DNA of 64,000 nucleotides, taken from NCBI GenBank assembly GCA_034004605.1, contig JAVEWJ010000001.1:186001-250000 (forward strand), written 5' to 3'. This stretch comes from JAVEWJ01 sp034004605 (GTDB lineage: Bacteria > Patescibacteriota > Gracilibacteria > UBA1369 > LOWO2-01-FULL-3). The notes beneath the pieces were generated by a model. It searched no databases and was not told where the DNA came from. It worked only from the letters and a program-made list of their open reading frames with translations. Of the stretch, positions 24,358-33,706 are shown one piece after another; within the stretch, counting starts at the first letter, position 1, and each line of letters opens with the position of its first letter. The position numbers were made by a program, and so were the translations under genes.

Positions 24358-27300
24358 ATGGAAACCTATTCGATAAACGATACGGAACAATTAAAAAAAC
24401 TTGCACGCTACGAGGGGAAGTTGAAAAAACTTGGATACTACGGCGAAAGGTATATAGAAGCTATGGAAGATGCAGCCGATATAAAAGACACTCAATACCT
24501 AACTCCGAGTACTTTGGCTTTCGTAAAAAAAGATCCTGTCACGGGAGAACCTAAGGGGTTTCATAAAATAATCGGTGGAGAAAAAACATATGAAATGAAT
24601 AAGGACGAATTGGGAAATAAAAAGCCGGTGCTCGGGAAAGCTGTGGTAAATTTCGAGAATTTCCTTTCGGGTATTTGCGGTGAAGAAAAAAAGAAAGAAC
24701 TCGAATATGTGTTTGAGGGCCTTGATTTCGAGCAGGCATTTGCAATGGTTAACGACCAGATACAGATAATTTACGAAATAAGCACTTCATTCAAAAAGAA
24801 AATATTCTTTTTGAAAAGAGGAATTGAAGATCTTACAACAAACGCTTCTGACGTATATTCAAGCTCTCTAAATTATGTACTATCCGACTTTGTAAACTTT
24901 GAGACCGTTGAAAAAAAAGATTTTGAAGAGACTTTAGAAAAAGTGGAAGATATTCATATTAGAGCTTTACGGGCGGTTGGGGCGAGTGAGGAAAAAAAAG
25001 AGGAAATAAATAAATATTTTGAGTATTTGAAGTTGCTTTTTTCCGAGAGAAAAGACTCAAAAGATAAAGAAAAACAGCTCGAGGAAATAATGCTTATTCT
25101 AAACGATCTGCTTTGGTATTTTCAGGATATATTTTTTGAGTTGCTGAGGGAATTTTCGGAAATGAACGAAAAGGATTTTGAGGACCTTGCTTGGGCGACT
25201 TTTTCAATTCAATCCGACTTTCAGGAACTTGCTAAGTCTTTTCAGGTGGATTTTTCGAAATATGAAGAGGAGTTTTCAGAAATACGAAAATCTTGCACGG
25301 AAAGAGATCCCATTTATTGTAACAATTTACAGGATAGGGCTGAGGATAAGGCTCTGATCTTGTCCGGATTAAACAGACTTTTTCAAATCGCTTCAAGTGC
25401 AGAGGAGCTTAAAAAAATCGGTGAACTAATCAACAAAATCGAGCCAAACAACGACAACAATAGACCGATGAAAATTAGGACTGTGCCGGAAACTTTCTTC
25501 AGCGAGGCTGAAATCAGGGCTCTGCGTTTGTATTTTGCACACGTGCAACTTTCCATTTCAAATGCGAAGGAAAGCTTTTTAATGAGAGAACTTGAGGAAC
25601 TTATTTTTGTGCAAAAGGAAGTGGAAAAATTTGCGACAGCTCTTGAAATAAAAACAAACAGATTGATTATGCGACTCGAAAAATCCGATTTGTCCGATGA
25701 GGTGAAGGAATATTTGTTTAGAAAAATAATGGACACCGAGTATGGCCTTGTGGTTCGCGATAAAGAAACCGGTCTTTCAATTTCCACTTTTGAAACGGAA
25801 AGGTATAAGGAAGGGGATAGATGGTTTTACATGCAAAGCGAAAGAAGAATTCTTCCCAATTATGAGCCGATTCTTCGCCCACATTCACAAAACGCCGAGA
25901 CTTTTTTTGGTGCTAATAAAAGAGAGTTTCAGATCAGTGACCAAGAATTACTAAAAAGATATCGAGATTTCGAAAAATTTGTAAACAATTCTCCGGCTGA
26001 GAGGGAAGATCTTGAAAATGCTCTTATGGATGAGCAACAAATTGAAGAAATCATACTTAGTGAAAGGAATATCGAGGAATTAACATCAGAAATATTCTCT
26101 CTAATAAAAGCATCCGAAGAACACGGCGTAGACGTAAGACAAGAAGCGCTTGAGTTGTTTTTAGAAATAAGCAGAACCTTGAAAAAAACCAATGAAAAAA
26201 AGAGAGGAATAATTGGTGCAAAATTAAAAATTTCGGATTTGGCTTTTGGAAAAAAAATATTCAAAGCTTGTTTAATCGATTATTTTTTGGGCTTTTCCGA
26301 GGAAAATAGGATAAAAGTAGTTGATGCGATGAAGTCACTTATTTTATCCTTTCAAAAACTTAAAGAATCTTTGTCCTTGATGGCAGGGATTTTCAATGAT
26401 GAAAAAATGGGTGCTCAATACAAAAAAATTGGGAACCACATAGACTTGATAACTTCAAAACTTCGAGGCTTTAAAAAGGATTTTTCGGCTTTTGCGAAAA
26501 AACTGAAAAAGAAAACCGCTGTAGTGGAGGATCTTTACTCTATAAATCACAAACTTCGGGCTCTTGAATATGACTATAATTTTATCTCAAACCTTATCAC
26601 CGTATATTTTGAGCAGGCGGAAATTCAAGAGATTTCCAGAGATCAAACGGAAAGGCTTTTTGACGCCATTGACAGTCTTTTGGGCCTCGGTGGCATATTT
26701 TCCGAAACGGATGTTCGGGCGTTGTCTCTTATGTTTTTAAGCCAGAAAATTCCTTTTGACTTATATCCCAATAGCGACATTTACTCGGATAAAATTTGGA
26801 AAGATTTTCAATACGACCTATTTTTCTCGGCTATGGAAGCGAAAACAAGGCATGAAGAGCTACTTTCAAGCCTTCTTCCTCAGTTATTTAAAATGAAGGA
26901 ATACATCGCTCAAAATGACTCTATTGATGAGGATAGAAAAGCCTTAATCACTGAACAGCTTGAGCTTGCAGAGTGGGGACTTTCCGGAAGAGTTCTTGCC
27001 ACTAAAAAGCCTACATTTGAAGACAAATTTTTGATGAGTATCCGAAACGGAATCGAAAGAAAAATTCAAGAAAGAGCGGAAATTGAGGAAACGATTGACA
27101 TAGCAGAGGAAGAAGATTTACAGGAGGCATACGAATTGCAGGAAAGCGATGAAGAGATTTTGAAAAAAGCCGGAGTGTTTAATATAGACAAATTACTTTT
27201 CAGATATGCGATCCCAAGTGCCGTTGCGACGATGATTGCAAGCCTTGTGACGCTTGCGATTAAAGACAATGATAAAGAAGGGGCGGACCTTTCTCAGGAA

Positions 27301-27582
27301 AATGTTCTCATGGCTTCCGTGGAAAATCCGGGACTTGTAGAAATGGAGAAGAGCGAGATCGAGAGGAAATATGAAACAGGGGAATTGATTTATGGAAGTG
27401 AAAATGAAAACGATAAATTCGGATTTGAGCTTTTGACTATTATTGGTGAAGGAATCGGAAGCAAGGAAGAAGCCGAAAAATATTTTAATTCGTTGGACTC
27501 AAAGGCCAGAAAAGAAATAAACCAAGTTCTTAAAGCGAGCATTTCGCTGGAAGAAATTTCTCAAATGAAAAAGAACATATAA
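24358..27582 (+). CDS. Giant helical protein with a C-terminal membrane anchor
   Basis: A 1074-residue, highly charged, nearly all-helical protein of unknown function. Helical, partly coiled-coil segments run through the first ~930 residues. One hydrophobic segment near residue 955-975 (RYAIPSAVATMIASLVTLAI) could cross the membrane, leaving a ~110-residue C-terminal domain on the far side. There is no signal peptide. Start at ATG 24358 (METYSIND). Flanked by other lineage-specific helical genes and convergent with 27593-28858. Could be a structural or scaffold protein; I do not recognise a domain. Confidence 0.8.
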   Translation: METYSINDTEQLKKLARYEGKLKKLGYYGERYIEAMEDAADIKDTQYLTPSTLAFVKKDPVTGEPKGFHKIIGGEKTYEMNKDELGNKKPVLGKAVVNFENFLSGICGEEKKKELEYVFEGLDFEQAFAMVNDQIQIIYEISTSFKKKIFFLKRGIEDLTTNASDVYSSSLNYVLSDFVNFETVEKKDFEETLEKVEDIHIRALRAVGASEEKKEEINKYFEYLKLLFSERKDSKDKEKQLEEIMLILNDLLWYFQDIFFELLREFSEMNEKDFEDLAWATFSIQSDFQELAKSFQVDFSKYEEEFSEIRKSCTERDPIYCNNLQDRAEDKALILSGLNRLFQIASSAEELKKIGELINKIEPNNDNNRPMKIRTVPETFFSEAEIRALRLYFAHVQLSISNAKESFLMRELEELIFVQKEVEKFATALEIKTNRLIMRLEKSDLSDEVKEYLFRKIMDTEYGLVVRDKETGLSISTFETERYKEGDRWFYMQSERRILPNYEPILRPHSQNAETFFGANKREFQISDQELLKRYRDFEKFVNNSPAEREDLENALMDEQQIEEIILSERNIEELTSEIFSLIKASEEHGVDVRQEALELFLEISRTLKKTNEKKRGIIGAKLKISDLAFGKKIFKACLIDYFLGFSEENRIKVVDAMKSLILSFQKLKESLSLMAGIFNDEKMGAQYKKIGNHIDLITSKLRGFKKDFSAFAKKLKKKTAVVEDLYSINHKLRALEYDYNFISNLITVYFEQAEIQEISRDQTERLFDAIDSLLGLGGIFSETDVRALSLMFLSQKIPFDLYPNSDIYSDKIWKDFQYDLFFSAMEAKTRHEELLSSLLPQLFKMKEYIAQNDSIDEDRKALITEQLELAEWGLSGRVLATKKPTFEDKFLMSIRNGIERKIQERAEIEETIDIAEEEDLQEAYELQESDEEILKKAGVFNIDKLLFRYAIPSAVATMIASLVTLAIKDNDKEGADLSQENVLMASVENPGLVEMEKSEIERKYETGELIYGSENENDKFGFELLTIIGEGIGSKEEAEKYFNSLDSKARKEINQVLKASISLEEISQMKKNI

Positions 27583-27592
27583 TCCTAGTTTT

Positions 27593-28858
27593 TTATTCGA
27601 ATCGGGCGTGTTCCAAATTAAAGTCGAGCATCTCAACCGCGGTTTTGTCGCCTTGTTTAAAGTCTTTTAGAATTTTTGTAAGTACCCTAAACAAAGATTC
27701 GTTGATTATAGAAACTTTTCCCGCATTAAAGGTCTCCCCATAAACGGCCGTAAGAAGGCCTTTTTTTCCAAGAAGAGGTTCTACGGAAGAAGACATTAAG
27801 TTGATTACAAATTGAGGATTATTGAGCCACTCAAGCGTTTTTTTGGTTGTCCAAATTGCAAGAGGATCGGAAGGTATCGAAAGATCTTCGTCTAAAATTT
27901 TGCCGTACTCTTTAAGCCTTTGATTGGCATCTGGAAGCACCGCGCCGTAAGTGGTATAAAAGCTTGCGAGGTTTTGAGTTACAATTTTCAAGGCTTTTTC
28001 ATATTTCGGATAAAAGGCGAATGTATCGGGATTTTTTCGTTTAAAATCGATGAGTTCCTTATACATTTTTCCAAATTTTGAACTGTCGCCCATAAACATA
28101 ACCGCAAAACGATCGGGATTGTATTTTTGCCAAAAGGAAGCGTCGGATTCGAGCTCCATAATAAGGCCAAGATTTAGATCAGCCTCGCGTCCGGCACGAG
28201 AAGCGCCCTCTGGAAGGCGAAGTTCGAAAATCGCTTTTCTACCAGCTGAACTCTTCTTTTTTTCAACAAAGAGATCAATGCTGAAACTTTTACCGACTTC
28301 TCCGTTTTCAATTTTAGCCAGAATTTTGTCGTCCGTGGCGCGCATAAAAGCCAAAATAAAATTTAGTGCGCCGTCGGAATCGGTAATGGAATCACCGTAT
28401 TTGTTTAAAATAAGCTCCCAAGATTTTGAGTTTTTCAGGTCCTTTTCTTCGGGATTTAAATTTGCGATTTCGATAATCGCCGAACGATTTTTTTCAAAAA
28501 AGGCTTTTGTGCCGGGTGTAAAATATTTTTCGCATGAAAGAATTTTTTCCGCTCCTTTCACGTACTCTTTGAGTTTATCGGATTTTTGTTTGTGAACTGC
28601 GGTATCTACCGAAGCTTGCACTCGAAGAAGGCTTGTCTCTTTATCAGACATAAGATTTTTCAACTCCGGGTCTTTTTTATATTCCCCGAGATCGAATTCA
28701 ACCGTAATTGTATCTCTTGAAGGATCTTCTCTGAGTTGGTTTCGAAGCTCCTGAAGCTCCGATTGAGAACGCCATTTTACGGCTTCTTTATCTTCGGAAA
28801 AATCAAAATCTTGATCCAAATTTTCTCCTCCTGAGTTTTTTAAGTCATCAATTCCCAT
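27593..28858 (-). CDS. Unknown 421-residue protein
   Basis: A soluble protein with no family I recognise. The first ~80 residues are acidic and probably flexible; the middle has beta-rich segments (KSFSIDLFVEKKK, KAIFELRLPEGA) and the rest is helical. No membrane segment or signal. Convergent with the giant helical gene, ten bases apart, so the two may be functionally linked but there is no direct evidence. Confidence 0.75.
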   Translation of the reverse strand: MGIDDLKNSGGENLDQDFDFSEDKEAVKWRSQSELQELRNQLREDPSRDTITVEFDLGEYKKDPELKNLMSDKETSLLRVQASVDTAVHKQKSDKLKEYVKGAEKILSCEKYFTPGTKAFFEKNRSAIIEIANLNPEEKDLKNSKSWELILNKYGDSITDSDGALNFILAFMRATDDKILAKIENGEVGKSFSIDLFVEKKKSSAGRKAIFELRLPEGASRAGREADLNLGLIMELESDASFWQKYNPDRFAVMFMGDSSKFGKMYKELIDFKRKNPDTFAFYPKYEKALKIVTQNLASFYTTYGAVLPDANQRLKEYGKILDEDLSIPSDPLAIWTTKKTLEWLNNPQFVINLMSSSVEPLLGKKGLLTAVYGETFNAGKVSIINESLFRVLTKILKDFKQGDKTAVEMLDFNLEHARFE

Positions 28859-28937
28859 GTTTTTGTTTTTATTATCATATAATTATATATGATTTTTCGG
28901 GATTTTTCAATGCGGTTTGGGCTAATAAAGGGGATTG

Positions 28938-29243
28938 TTATCTTTTGGTCTGTGTGCGGAGATTGTTTAAAATGTCGGAGCCGGCTTTTTCATTGAAAAG
29001 GGAAATGAGTTTTTCCTTTTTCATCATCACTTCCTGAGCAAAACCGGGGCCTGAAACATTGACAAGCATATATGTGTCGTGAAAGGAAGCGGGGCTTATG
29101 TGCGCGCTTAAGTCCTCGATTTGGGGAAAAGTTTCGGAGAGAACGTTTCTGAAAATTTGGCACATTTGGGAGGATTTAAGCTCCTTGGAAACGCCAAAAC
29201 GCCTGGATGCGGGTATTACGAATTTTTGAAAAGGTTCAAACAT
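28938..29243 (-). CDS. DUF721 (DciA-like) protein
   Basis: A 101-residue protein with the DUF721 layout: basic N-terminal helix, then the FRNVLSETFPQI... segment, a strand pair ending in TYMLVNVSGPGFAQEV and the terminal helix LISLFNEKAGSDILNNLR. In other bacteria DciA loads or operates the replicative helicase DnaB. Its ATG overlaps the end of the glycosyltransferase gene by 8 bases, so it is translated from the same mRNA. Confidence 0.65.
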   Translation of the reverse strand: MFEPFQKFVIPASRRFGVSKELKSSQMCQIFRNVLSETFPQIEDLSAHISPASFHDTYMLVNVSGPGFAQEVMMKKEKLISLFNEKAGSDILNNLRTQTKR

Positions 29244-30366
29244 TTCCGGTGATTATATCAAAACTTTTTTTAGACATACGTTCCCACGAAAAGGAATTGG
29301 CGTGTGCAAAGCCTTTTTCAACGAGATCGGCTTGTCGGTCGGCATCGGAAGCAAGGCTTTCGATTTTTTGCGCAATGTCACTTGTGTCGTATGGGTCGAA
29401 ATATACCGCATTTTCTTTGAGAACTTCGGGAAGAGAGGATGCGAACGAGGCAACGACGGGGGTGCCGCACTTCATCGATTCAAGAGGCGGAAGGCCGAAG
29501 CCTTCGTAGAGAGATGGAAATGTGAATATGAAAGCGGCGTTGTAGAGGTGACTGAGTTCTTCGTTTGAAACGGAACCTGTGAGAATCACATCTTTTTCGA
29601 GGTGAAGGGCTTTAATCGTGTCGGGGACCTCTTTGTATAGCGGATCGGGCTTGCCTGTGAGAACGAGTTTTAACGGTTTTGCAGTTTTTTCTTTTAAAAT
29701 AGCGAAGGCTTCTATAAGGCGCGGAATGTTTTTGTGGCTTCGCCAAACGCCTGCGTAAAGCAAAAATTGTTTATGATTAAGCCCAAATTTTTTGAGAGTG
29801 GGAGTCAGAAGATTTGCATCGTTGATAAAAGTGAAGTCGTCGGAAACGCCCAAATGGGTGACAAAAATCTTTTTCGGGTCGGCTTTCATAAATCTTATGA
29901 GGTCGTTTTTTGTGTATGTGGAAACAGAAATTATTCGTTTCGCCTTTTTCACAGCGTGACTTACCGTGAGATTATATGCGAGGCGGTGGTAAAATTTGTT
30001 CATTTTTTGGCCGGGGAAAAGCGAAAGAGTGAGGTCGTGGATGGTGACTGTAAATGGGCGGTTGTAAAAATATGGGATATTGAAGTGCGTGAAATGTATG
30101 GTGTCGAGATTCTCTTTGTATAGCGCTTTTAAGAAAGTCGTTTGCTCTTTTAAGGAGTAGTGTCCGGCGTTTACAAGAATCTTTTTTGCGTGCGGAAAGG
30201 CTTTTTCATCAAAATTTTCGAACTCGGGGGAATTGAAAAACAAAACGAAATCGTGTGGGTTTTTGAGTGTTTCGTTTAATTTGAGTATTCGAGTGACGAG
30301 TTCGTGCGTGTATCTGCCGATACCATAGTAGGTGGAATACATTCTGCAATCGATGCCTATTTTCAT
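29236..30366 (-). CDS. Glycosyltransferase family 4 (GT-B)
   Basis: A 376-residue retaining GT-B enzyme. It has the N-terminal GIDCRMYSTYYGIGRYTHEL motif, a TIHDL...H..A... stretch, the hinge KQFLLYAGVWRSHKNIPRLIEAF and the nucleotide-sugar motif PSLYEGFGLPPLESMKCGTPVVAS (E-x7-E type) at about 275-300. It probably adds a hexose or similar sugar to a lipid- or surface-linked acceptor; substrate unknown. Upstream of and overlapping the DUF721 gene. Confidence 0.88.
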   Translation of the reverse strand: MKIGIDCRMYSTYYGIGRYTHELVTRILKLNETLKNPHDFVLFFNSPEFENFDEKAFPHAKKILVNAGHYSLKEQTTFLKALYKENLDTIHFTHFNIPYFYNRPFTVTIHDLTLSLFPGQKMNKFYHRLAYNLTVSHAVKKAKRIISVSTYTKNDLIRFMKADPKKIFVTHLGVSDDFTFINDANLLTPTLKKFGLNHKQFLLYAGVWRSHKNIPRLIEAFAILKEKTAKPLKLVLTGKPDPLYKEVPDTIKALHLEKDVILTGSVSNEELSHLYNAAFIFTFPSLYEGFGLPPLESMKCGTPVVASFASSLPEVLKENAVYFDPYDTSDIAQKIESLASDADRQADLVEKGFAHANSFSWERMSKKSFDIITGNV

Positions 30367-30496
30367 TTTATTGGTGTTTTAATTGCCTTTGAGAGGGCTT
30401 GCCGAAATAATACACAAAATCTCTTGTCAACGAAATAAAAATATAATACGATTCCTGCGCCTTAGGGATTCCTTGGGTACACTTAAAAATTTGAAT

Positions 30497-30573
30497 GGAG
30501 CGGTAGTTCAGCTGGTTAGAACGCCACACTGTCACTGTGGAGGTCGCGGGTTCGAATCCCGTCCGTTCCGCCA
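30497..30573 (+). tRNA. tRNA-Asp (anticodon GTC)
   Basis: Complete 77-base cloverleaf. Acceptor GGAGCGG pairs with CCGTTCC; the anticodon stem CCACA/TGTGG encloses the loop CTGTCAC (anticodon GTC); the T arm carries GGTTCGAATCC; discriminator G and an encoded CCA end at 30573. GUN anticodons are substrates for queuosine, whose last step is catalysed by QueG encoded at 36869-37873. Confidence 0.97.
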
Positions 30574-30724
30574 TTTAAATTCAGGCTTTGGTAAGCCGAT
30601 TTTTTATTTGTATTGAAAGGTGGCGTTTTTTAATATTTTTTAATAATTTTTTAATCTTTTTGTGATTTAATAAGAGTGACTTTTTTTAAAAGAATGTTCC
30701 GAGTAAATTTTAACTATTTCCAGA

Positions 30725-30859
30725 ATGATAGAAACTTTTGATAAAAAAACATCTAAGAATTCGATTGAACAATCGATTGAAACCTTAAATGAATTGTTGG
30801 ACAACAAAATTTCCGGAGAAAAAATTCCAAGCGTAAAGGAACAGCTACGAGACTTGTGA
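30725..30859 (+). CDS. Small unknown ORF, possibly a remnant
   Basis: An ATG-led frame of 44 codons ending in TGA, encoding a charged, helical peptide (MIETFDKKTSKNSIEQ... ). Flanked by AT-rich DNA, upstream of the toxin-antitoxin promoter. It could be a genuine small protein or the 5' remnant of a gene. Confidence 0.35.
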   Translation: MIETFDKKTSKNSIEQSIETLNELLDNKISGEKIPSVKEQLRDL

Positions 30860-30902
30860 TTAAACGAATCTTGCTTGAATATTTTATAAATCGTGATAAA
30901 AT

Positions 30903-30922
30903 ATGTACATAAAATGGTACAT
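30903..30922. promoter_or_regulatory. Palindromic operator of the toxin-antitoxin operon
   Basis: Inverted repeat ATGTAC (30903-30908) / GTACAT (30917-30922) with an 8-base centre, 12 bases before the antitoxin ATG. Typical position for autorepression by a Phd/YefM-type antitoxin. A possible promoter lies just upstream (TTGCTT, 17 bases, TGATAA). Confidence 0.6.
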
Positions 30923-30934
30923 AATTAGAAATAT

Positions 30935-31189
30935 ATGATTACTTTGACAGCCACAAATGTTCGAGCAAATTTGTTTCAGATTGTAAAAAAAGTGATAAAA
31001 GGGCGCGTTCCCACAAGGGTTTCCTCAAAAGACGGCAATGTGATAATCATTTCCGAAGAGGACTATGAAAGCATACTTGAAACGGCGGAGTTGTTGTCCT
31101 CTCCGGGACTTGTGAAATCCTTGAAAAAAGCCGATAGGCAAATTGAAAAGGGAGAGGTTTTTGGTTTTGATGAAGTCTTCAAAAAATGA
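30935..31189 (+). CDS. YefM/Phd-family antitoxin
   Basis: An 84-residue DNA-binding antitoxin. The N-terminal TLTATNVRANLFQIVKKV and VIISEEDYESILETAELL segments match the Phd/YefM fold; the C-terminal tail would wrap the toxin. Its stop overlaps the toxin start (ATGA, 31186-31189), the usual coupled arrangement. It probably represses the operon through the palindrome at 30903-30922. Confidence 0.88.
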   Translation: MITLTATNVRANLFQIVKKVIKGRVPTRVSSKDGNVIIISEEDYESILETAELLSSPGLVKSLKKADRQIEKGEVFGFDEVFKK

Positions 31190-31443
31190 AAAAATATCAA
31201 ATTGTTTTTACAAAACAAGCTTTCAAGGATGTAAAATCTCTTTCTCCAAAGCTCAAAGAAAAGCTTAAATTTATTCTTCAGGAAGTAATTTCCGAAAATC
31301 CCTTTGCCGGCAAAAAACTCCTCGGAGAGCTTGAGGGAAATTATTCTCATCGTTTAGATTTGAAGAATCGAATCCTATACGGTATCGACAGGGAGAATTA
31401 TATCGTTTATATCAAGCGAGCAAGGACTCATTATGGGGACTAG
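31186..31443 (+). CDS. YoeB/RelE-superfamily toxin
   Basis: An 85-residue ribosome-dependent mRNA interferase of the RelE superfamily, closest in layout to YoeB/Txe: VFTKQAFKDVKSL at the N-terminus, a KLLGELEGNYSHRLDLKNRILYGID core with Arg residues, and the terminal RARTHYGD containing the His near the C-terminus typical of YoeB. Coupled to the antitoxin by a 4-base overlap. The pair looks intact. Confidence 0.88.
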   Translation: MKKYQIVFTKQAFKDVKSLSPKLKEKLKFILQEVISENPFAGKKLLGELEGNYSHRLDLKNRILYGIDRENYIVYIKRARTHYGD

Positions 31444-31479
31444 TTTTTATCTATATGGCGTGAAAGTTCCTGCAATAAT

Positions 31480-32508
31480 TTAAATTATCTCCTTCACCAA
31501 ATTCTTGTAATCGTCGAGTTCACTGATCATTATGAGTAATTTTGCGAGGCGGTCGGAGTCGTGGCGAATGAAAGACCTTATGTTTGCGAGCTTGTCGGCT
31601 TTCGAATAGCTTGTGCGGGTGCGACTTAAAAGGTCCGATTTGATTATTTTGTAAGAGCGACTTGCGACTTTTTCGGGATTAAATGAAATGAGGAGTTCTT
31701 TGTTGCTTTCGTATTTTTCAACGAGACTTGCTACGGGCTTTTTTGTATTGAAAGTGACAAAATTTATTCTCGGTGCGCCGATGAATCCGTTTACAGAAGC
31801 GACATAATCATCCAAATCGAAATTTTCCGTGTGGCCTTTTTTGTTTACAAGATTGCAATTGTATACGACGGTGGCTTTTGATTCGCGAATGGCCTTGGAG
31901 ATGCCGTTTACAAGCAAATTTGGGATAATACTGCAGTAATGATTTCCGGGACCGATCACTATAACATCGGCTTCGTTTATAGCTTTCAGGGCCGATTTAT
32001 TCGCCTTTGCCGAAGGGTTTAAATATATTTTTTCGATACCGATTTTTTCAATGTCAAAACTGTGATTTATTTCGTCCTCTCCTTTGATTTTTTTGCCGTT
32101 TTTAAGCTTAATGAACAAATTCACATCATTGTCCGTGACGGGAACTACATTTCCTTTCACATTTAAAATTTTGATCGCTTGCTCAACGCCTTTAGAGAAA
32201 CCGCCGGAGGTCTTTTCGAGTGCGGAAAGAAAAATGTTTCCAAAATTGTGGCCTTCGAGAGTGCCGGAATTGAAACGATAATTAAAAAGGTCGCGAATGG
32301 CTTTGGACTGGTCGGAAAGGGCAACTAAGCATTGTCGCACATCTCCGGGAGGAAGAACTCCCAGATCATCTCGCAGACGGCCCGTAGAGCCTCCGTCATC
32401 GGCCATGGAAACTATCGCTGTGATATTTATTTTGTAGTTTTTAAGTCCTTTCAGTAGGGTGAAGCTTCCGGTTCCACCTCCGATTGTGACAAAATTCAGG
32501 GTTTTCAT
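31480..32508 (-). CDS. yvcK: YvcK/CofD-like protein (gluconeogenesis factor family)
   Basis: A 342-residue member of the YvcK (CofD-like) family, which binds UDP-sugars and is needed for normal cell wall and shape on some carbon sources. It has the N-terminal VTIGGGTGSFTLLKGLK motif, SMADDGGSTGRLRDDLG and the VIGPGNHYCSIIPNLLV motif. Located 15 bases downstream of ddl on the same strand, consistent with a cell-wall role. Confidence 0.92.
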   Translation of the reverse strand: MKTLNFVTIGGGTGSFTLLKGLKNYKINITAIVSMADDGGSTGRLRDDLGVLPPGDVRQCLVALSDQSKAIRDLFNYRFNSGTLEGHNFGNIFLSALEKTSGGFSKGVEQAIKILNVKGNVVPVTDNDVNLFIKLKNGKKIKGEDEINHSFDIEKIGIEKIYLNPSAKANKSALKAINEADVIVIGPGNHYCSIIPNLLVNGISKAIRESKATVVYNCNLVNKKGHTENFDLDDYVASVNGFIGAPRINFVTFNTKKPVASLVEKYESNKELLISFNPEKVASRSYKIIKSDLLSRTRTSYSKADKLANIRSFIRHDSDRLAKLLIMISELDDYKNLVKEII

Positions 32509-32523
32509 AGGGGATATTTGGTG

Positions 32524-33618
32524 CTAAAAATCAGTTTTTAGTAATGCATTGTTTTTATGTTTTTCGATTGCTAATGCAATTAATTTGTCGATGAGCTTCG
32601 AATATTGAATTCCCGATGCGCTAAACAATTTTGGATACATACTTATTGATGTGAACCCGGGAATTGTGTTGATTTCGTTTATGTAAATTTTATTACTTTT
32701 TGTAATAAAGAAATCGACTCTTCCCATTCCTTCGCAGCCTAATATTTTGTAAGCCTTGATTGCCATGTTCTGAATTTTTTCAATCATTGTTTGGGAAAAT
32801 TTTGCGGGAATTTCCATTCTTGCTCCGTTTTGATCCAGGTATTTAGCCTCATAAGAGTAAAAATCGTGTGTGGGAAGTATTTCTCCGGGGACGGAACAAA
32901 TCGGGTTATCGTTTCCCAGGACCGAACACTCAACTTCTCTTCCATCGATAAATTCTTCAATAATAATTTTATTATCATAAATGAAGGCATCCTCTATCGC
33001 TTTGGAAAAATCGTTTTTATTTTTCACTTTGCTAATACCAACCGAGGATCCGAGGTTCGCTGGTTTAACGAAAAACGGTAAACCGAGGGAGGTTTTGATT
33101 TTTGAAAAAGAAATATTTTTTTTGTCGGATTTATTGAAAACCACGAACCTTGCAACCGGAATTTTTGCATCCCGAAGAAGTCTTTTGGAAAAATCTTTAT
33201 CCATACAAACAGAGGAACTTAAGATATCGGATCCCACAAAAGGGACTCCAAACATTTTGCATAGGCCCTGGAAAGTGCCATCCTCGCCGTATGTGCCATG
33301 AAGCACAGGAAAAACGACATCAATTTTTATCTCCTTCGAATCACTTAAAGAATGTAGGTAAAAATTGTTGTTTTTAATTTTGGGAACAAGTATACGGTCG
33401 TTTTTTTCATCTTTTTCTTTCGGAATTTTCTTTAATAATAAAAGCTCTTTTTCGGCAAAACTCTTCAGTATTCCCTCCTTGTCTATTCCGGCATAAACGA
33501 GGTTGTATTTGTTTTTATCAATTGCCCTGGCGATATTTTGCGCGGAAATAATTGAAACTTCGTGTTCGGCCGATTTCCCACCAAAAACGATTGCCAAGGT
33601 TGTTTTATTTTTTTTCAT
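32524..33618 (-). CDS. ddl: D-alanine--D-alanine ligase
   Basis: ATP-grasp enzyme making D-Ala-D-Ala for the peptidoglycan stem peptide. Motifs: FGGKSAEHEVSIISA at the N-terminus, HGTYGEDGTFQGLCK, the ATP-binding FVKPANLGSSVG..K, EEFIDGREVECSVLG and the metal-binding EINTIPGFT. 364 residues, normal length. Co-directional with yvcK. Supplies the D-Ala-D-Ala used by MurF (42224-43504). Confidence 0.96.
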   Translation of the reverse strand: MKKNKTTLAIVFGGKSAEHEVSIISAQNIARAIDKNKYNLVYAGIDKEGILKSFAEKELLLLKKIPKEKDEKNDRILVPKIKNNNFYLHSLSDSKEIKIDVVFPVLHGTYGEDGTFQGLCKMFGVPFVGSDILSSSVCMDKDFSKRLLRDAKIPVARFVVFNKSDKKNISFSKIKTSLGLPFFVKPANLGSSVGISKVKNKNDFSKAIEDAFIYDNKIIIEEFIDGREVECSVLGNDNPICSVPGEILPTHDFYSYEAKYLDQNGARMEIPAKFSQTMIEKIQNMAIKAYKILGCEGMGRVDFFITKSNKIYINEINTIPGFTSISMYPKLFSASGIQYSKLIDKLIALAIEKHKNNALLKTDF

Positions 33619-33706
33619 TTTTTATTGAATAGCAAATAATCTAATAGAAGTAACTCCTCTAATTTTTCAAAAACATTTTTGATTATACTAATAATAAAAA
33701 TTTTCG

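Noticed and set aside
28050..28595. A 181-codon plus-strand frame
   Set aside because: Antisense shadow of the 421-residue gene; Ser/Phe-rich composition typical of reverse-strand reading.
29734..30123. A 129-codon plus-strand frame
   Set aside because: Lies opposite the GT4 glycosyltransferase, whose motifs are intact.
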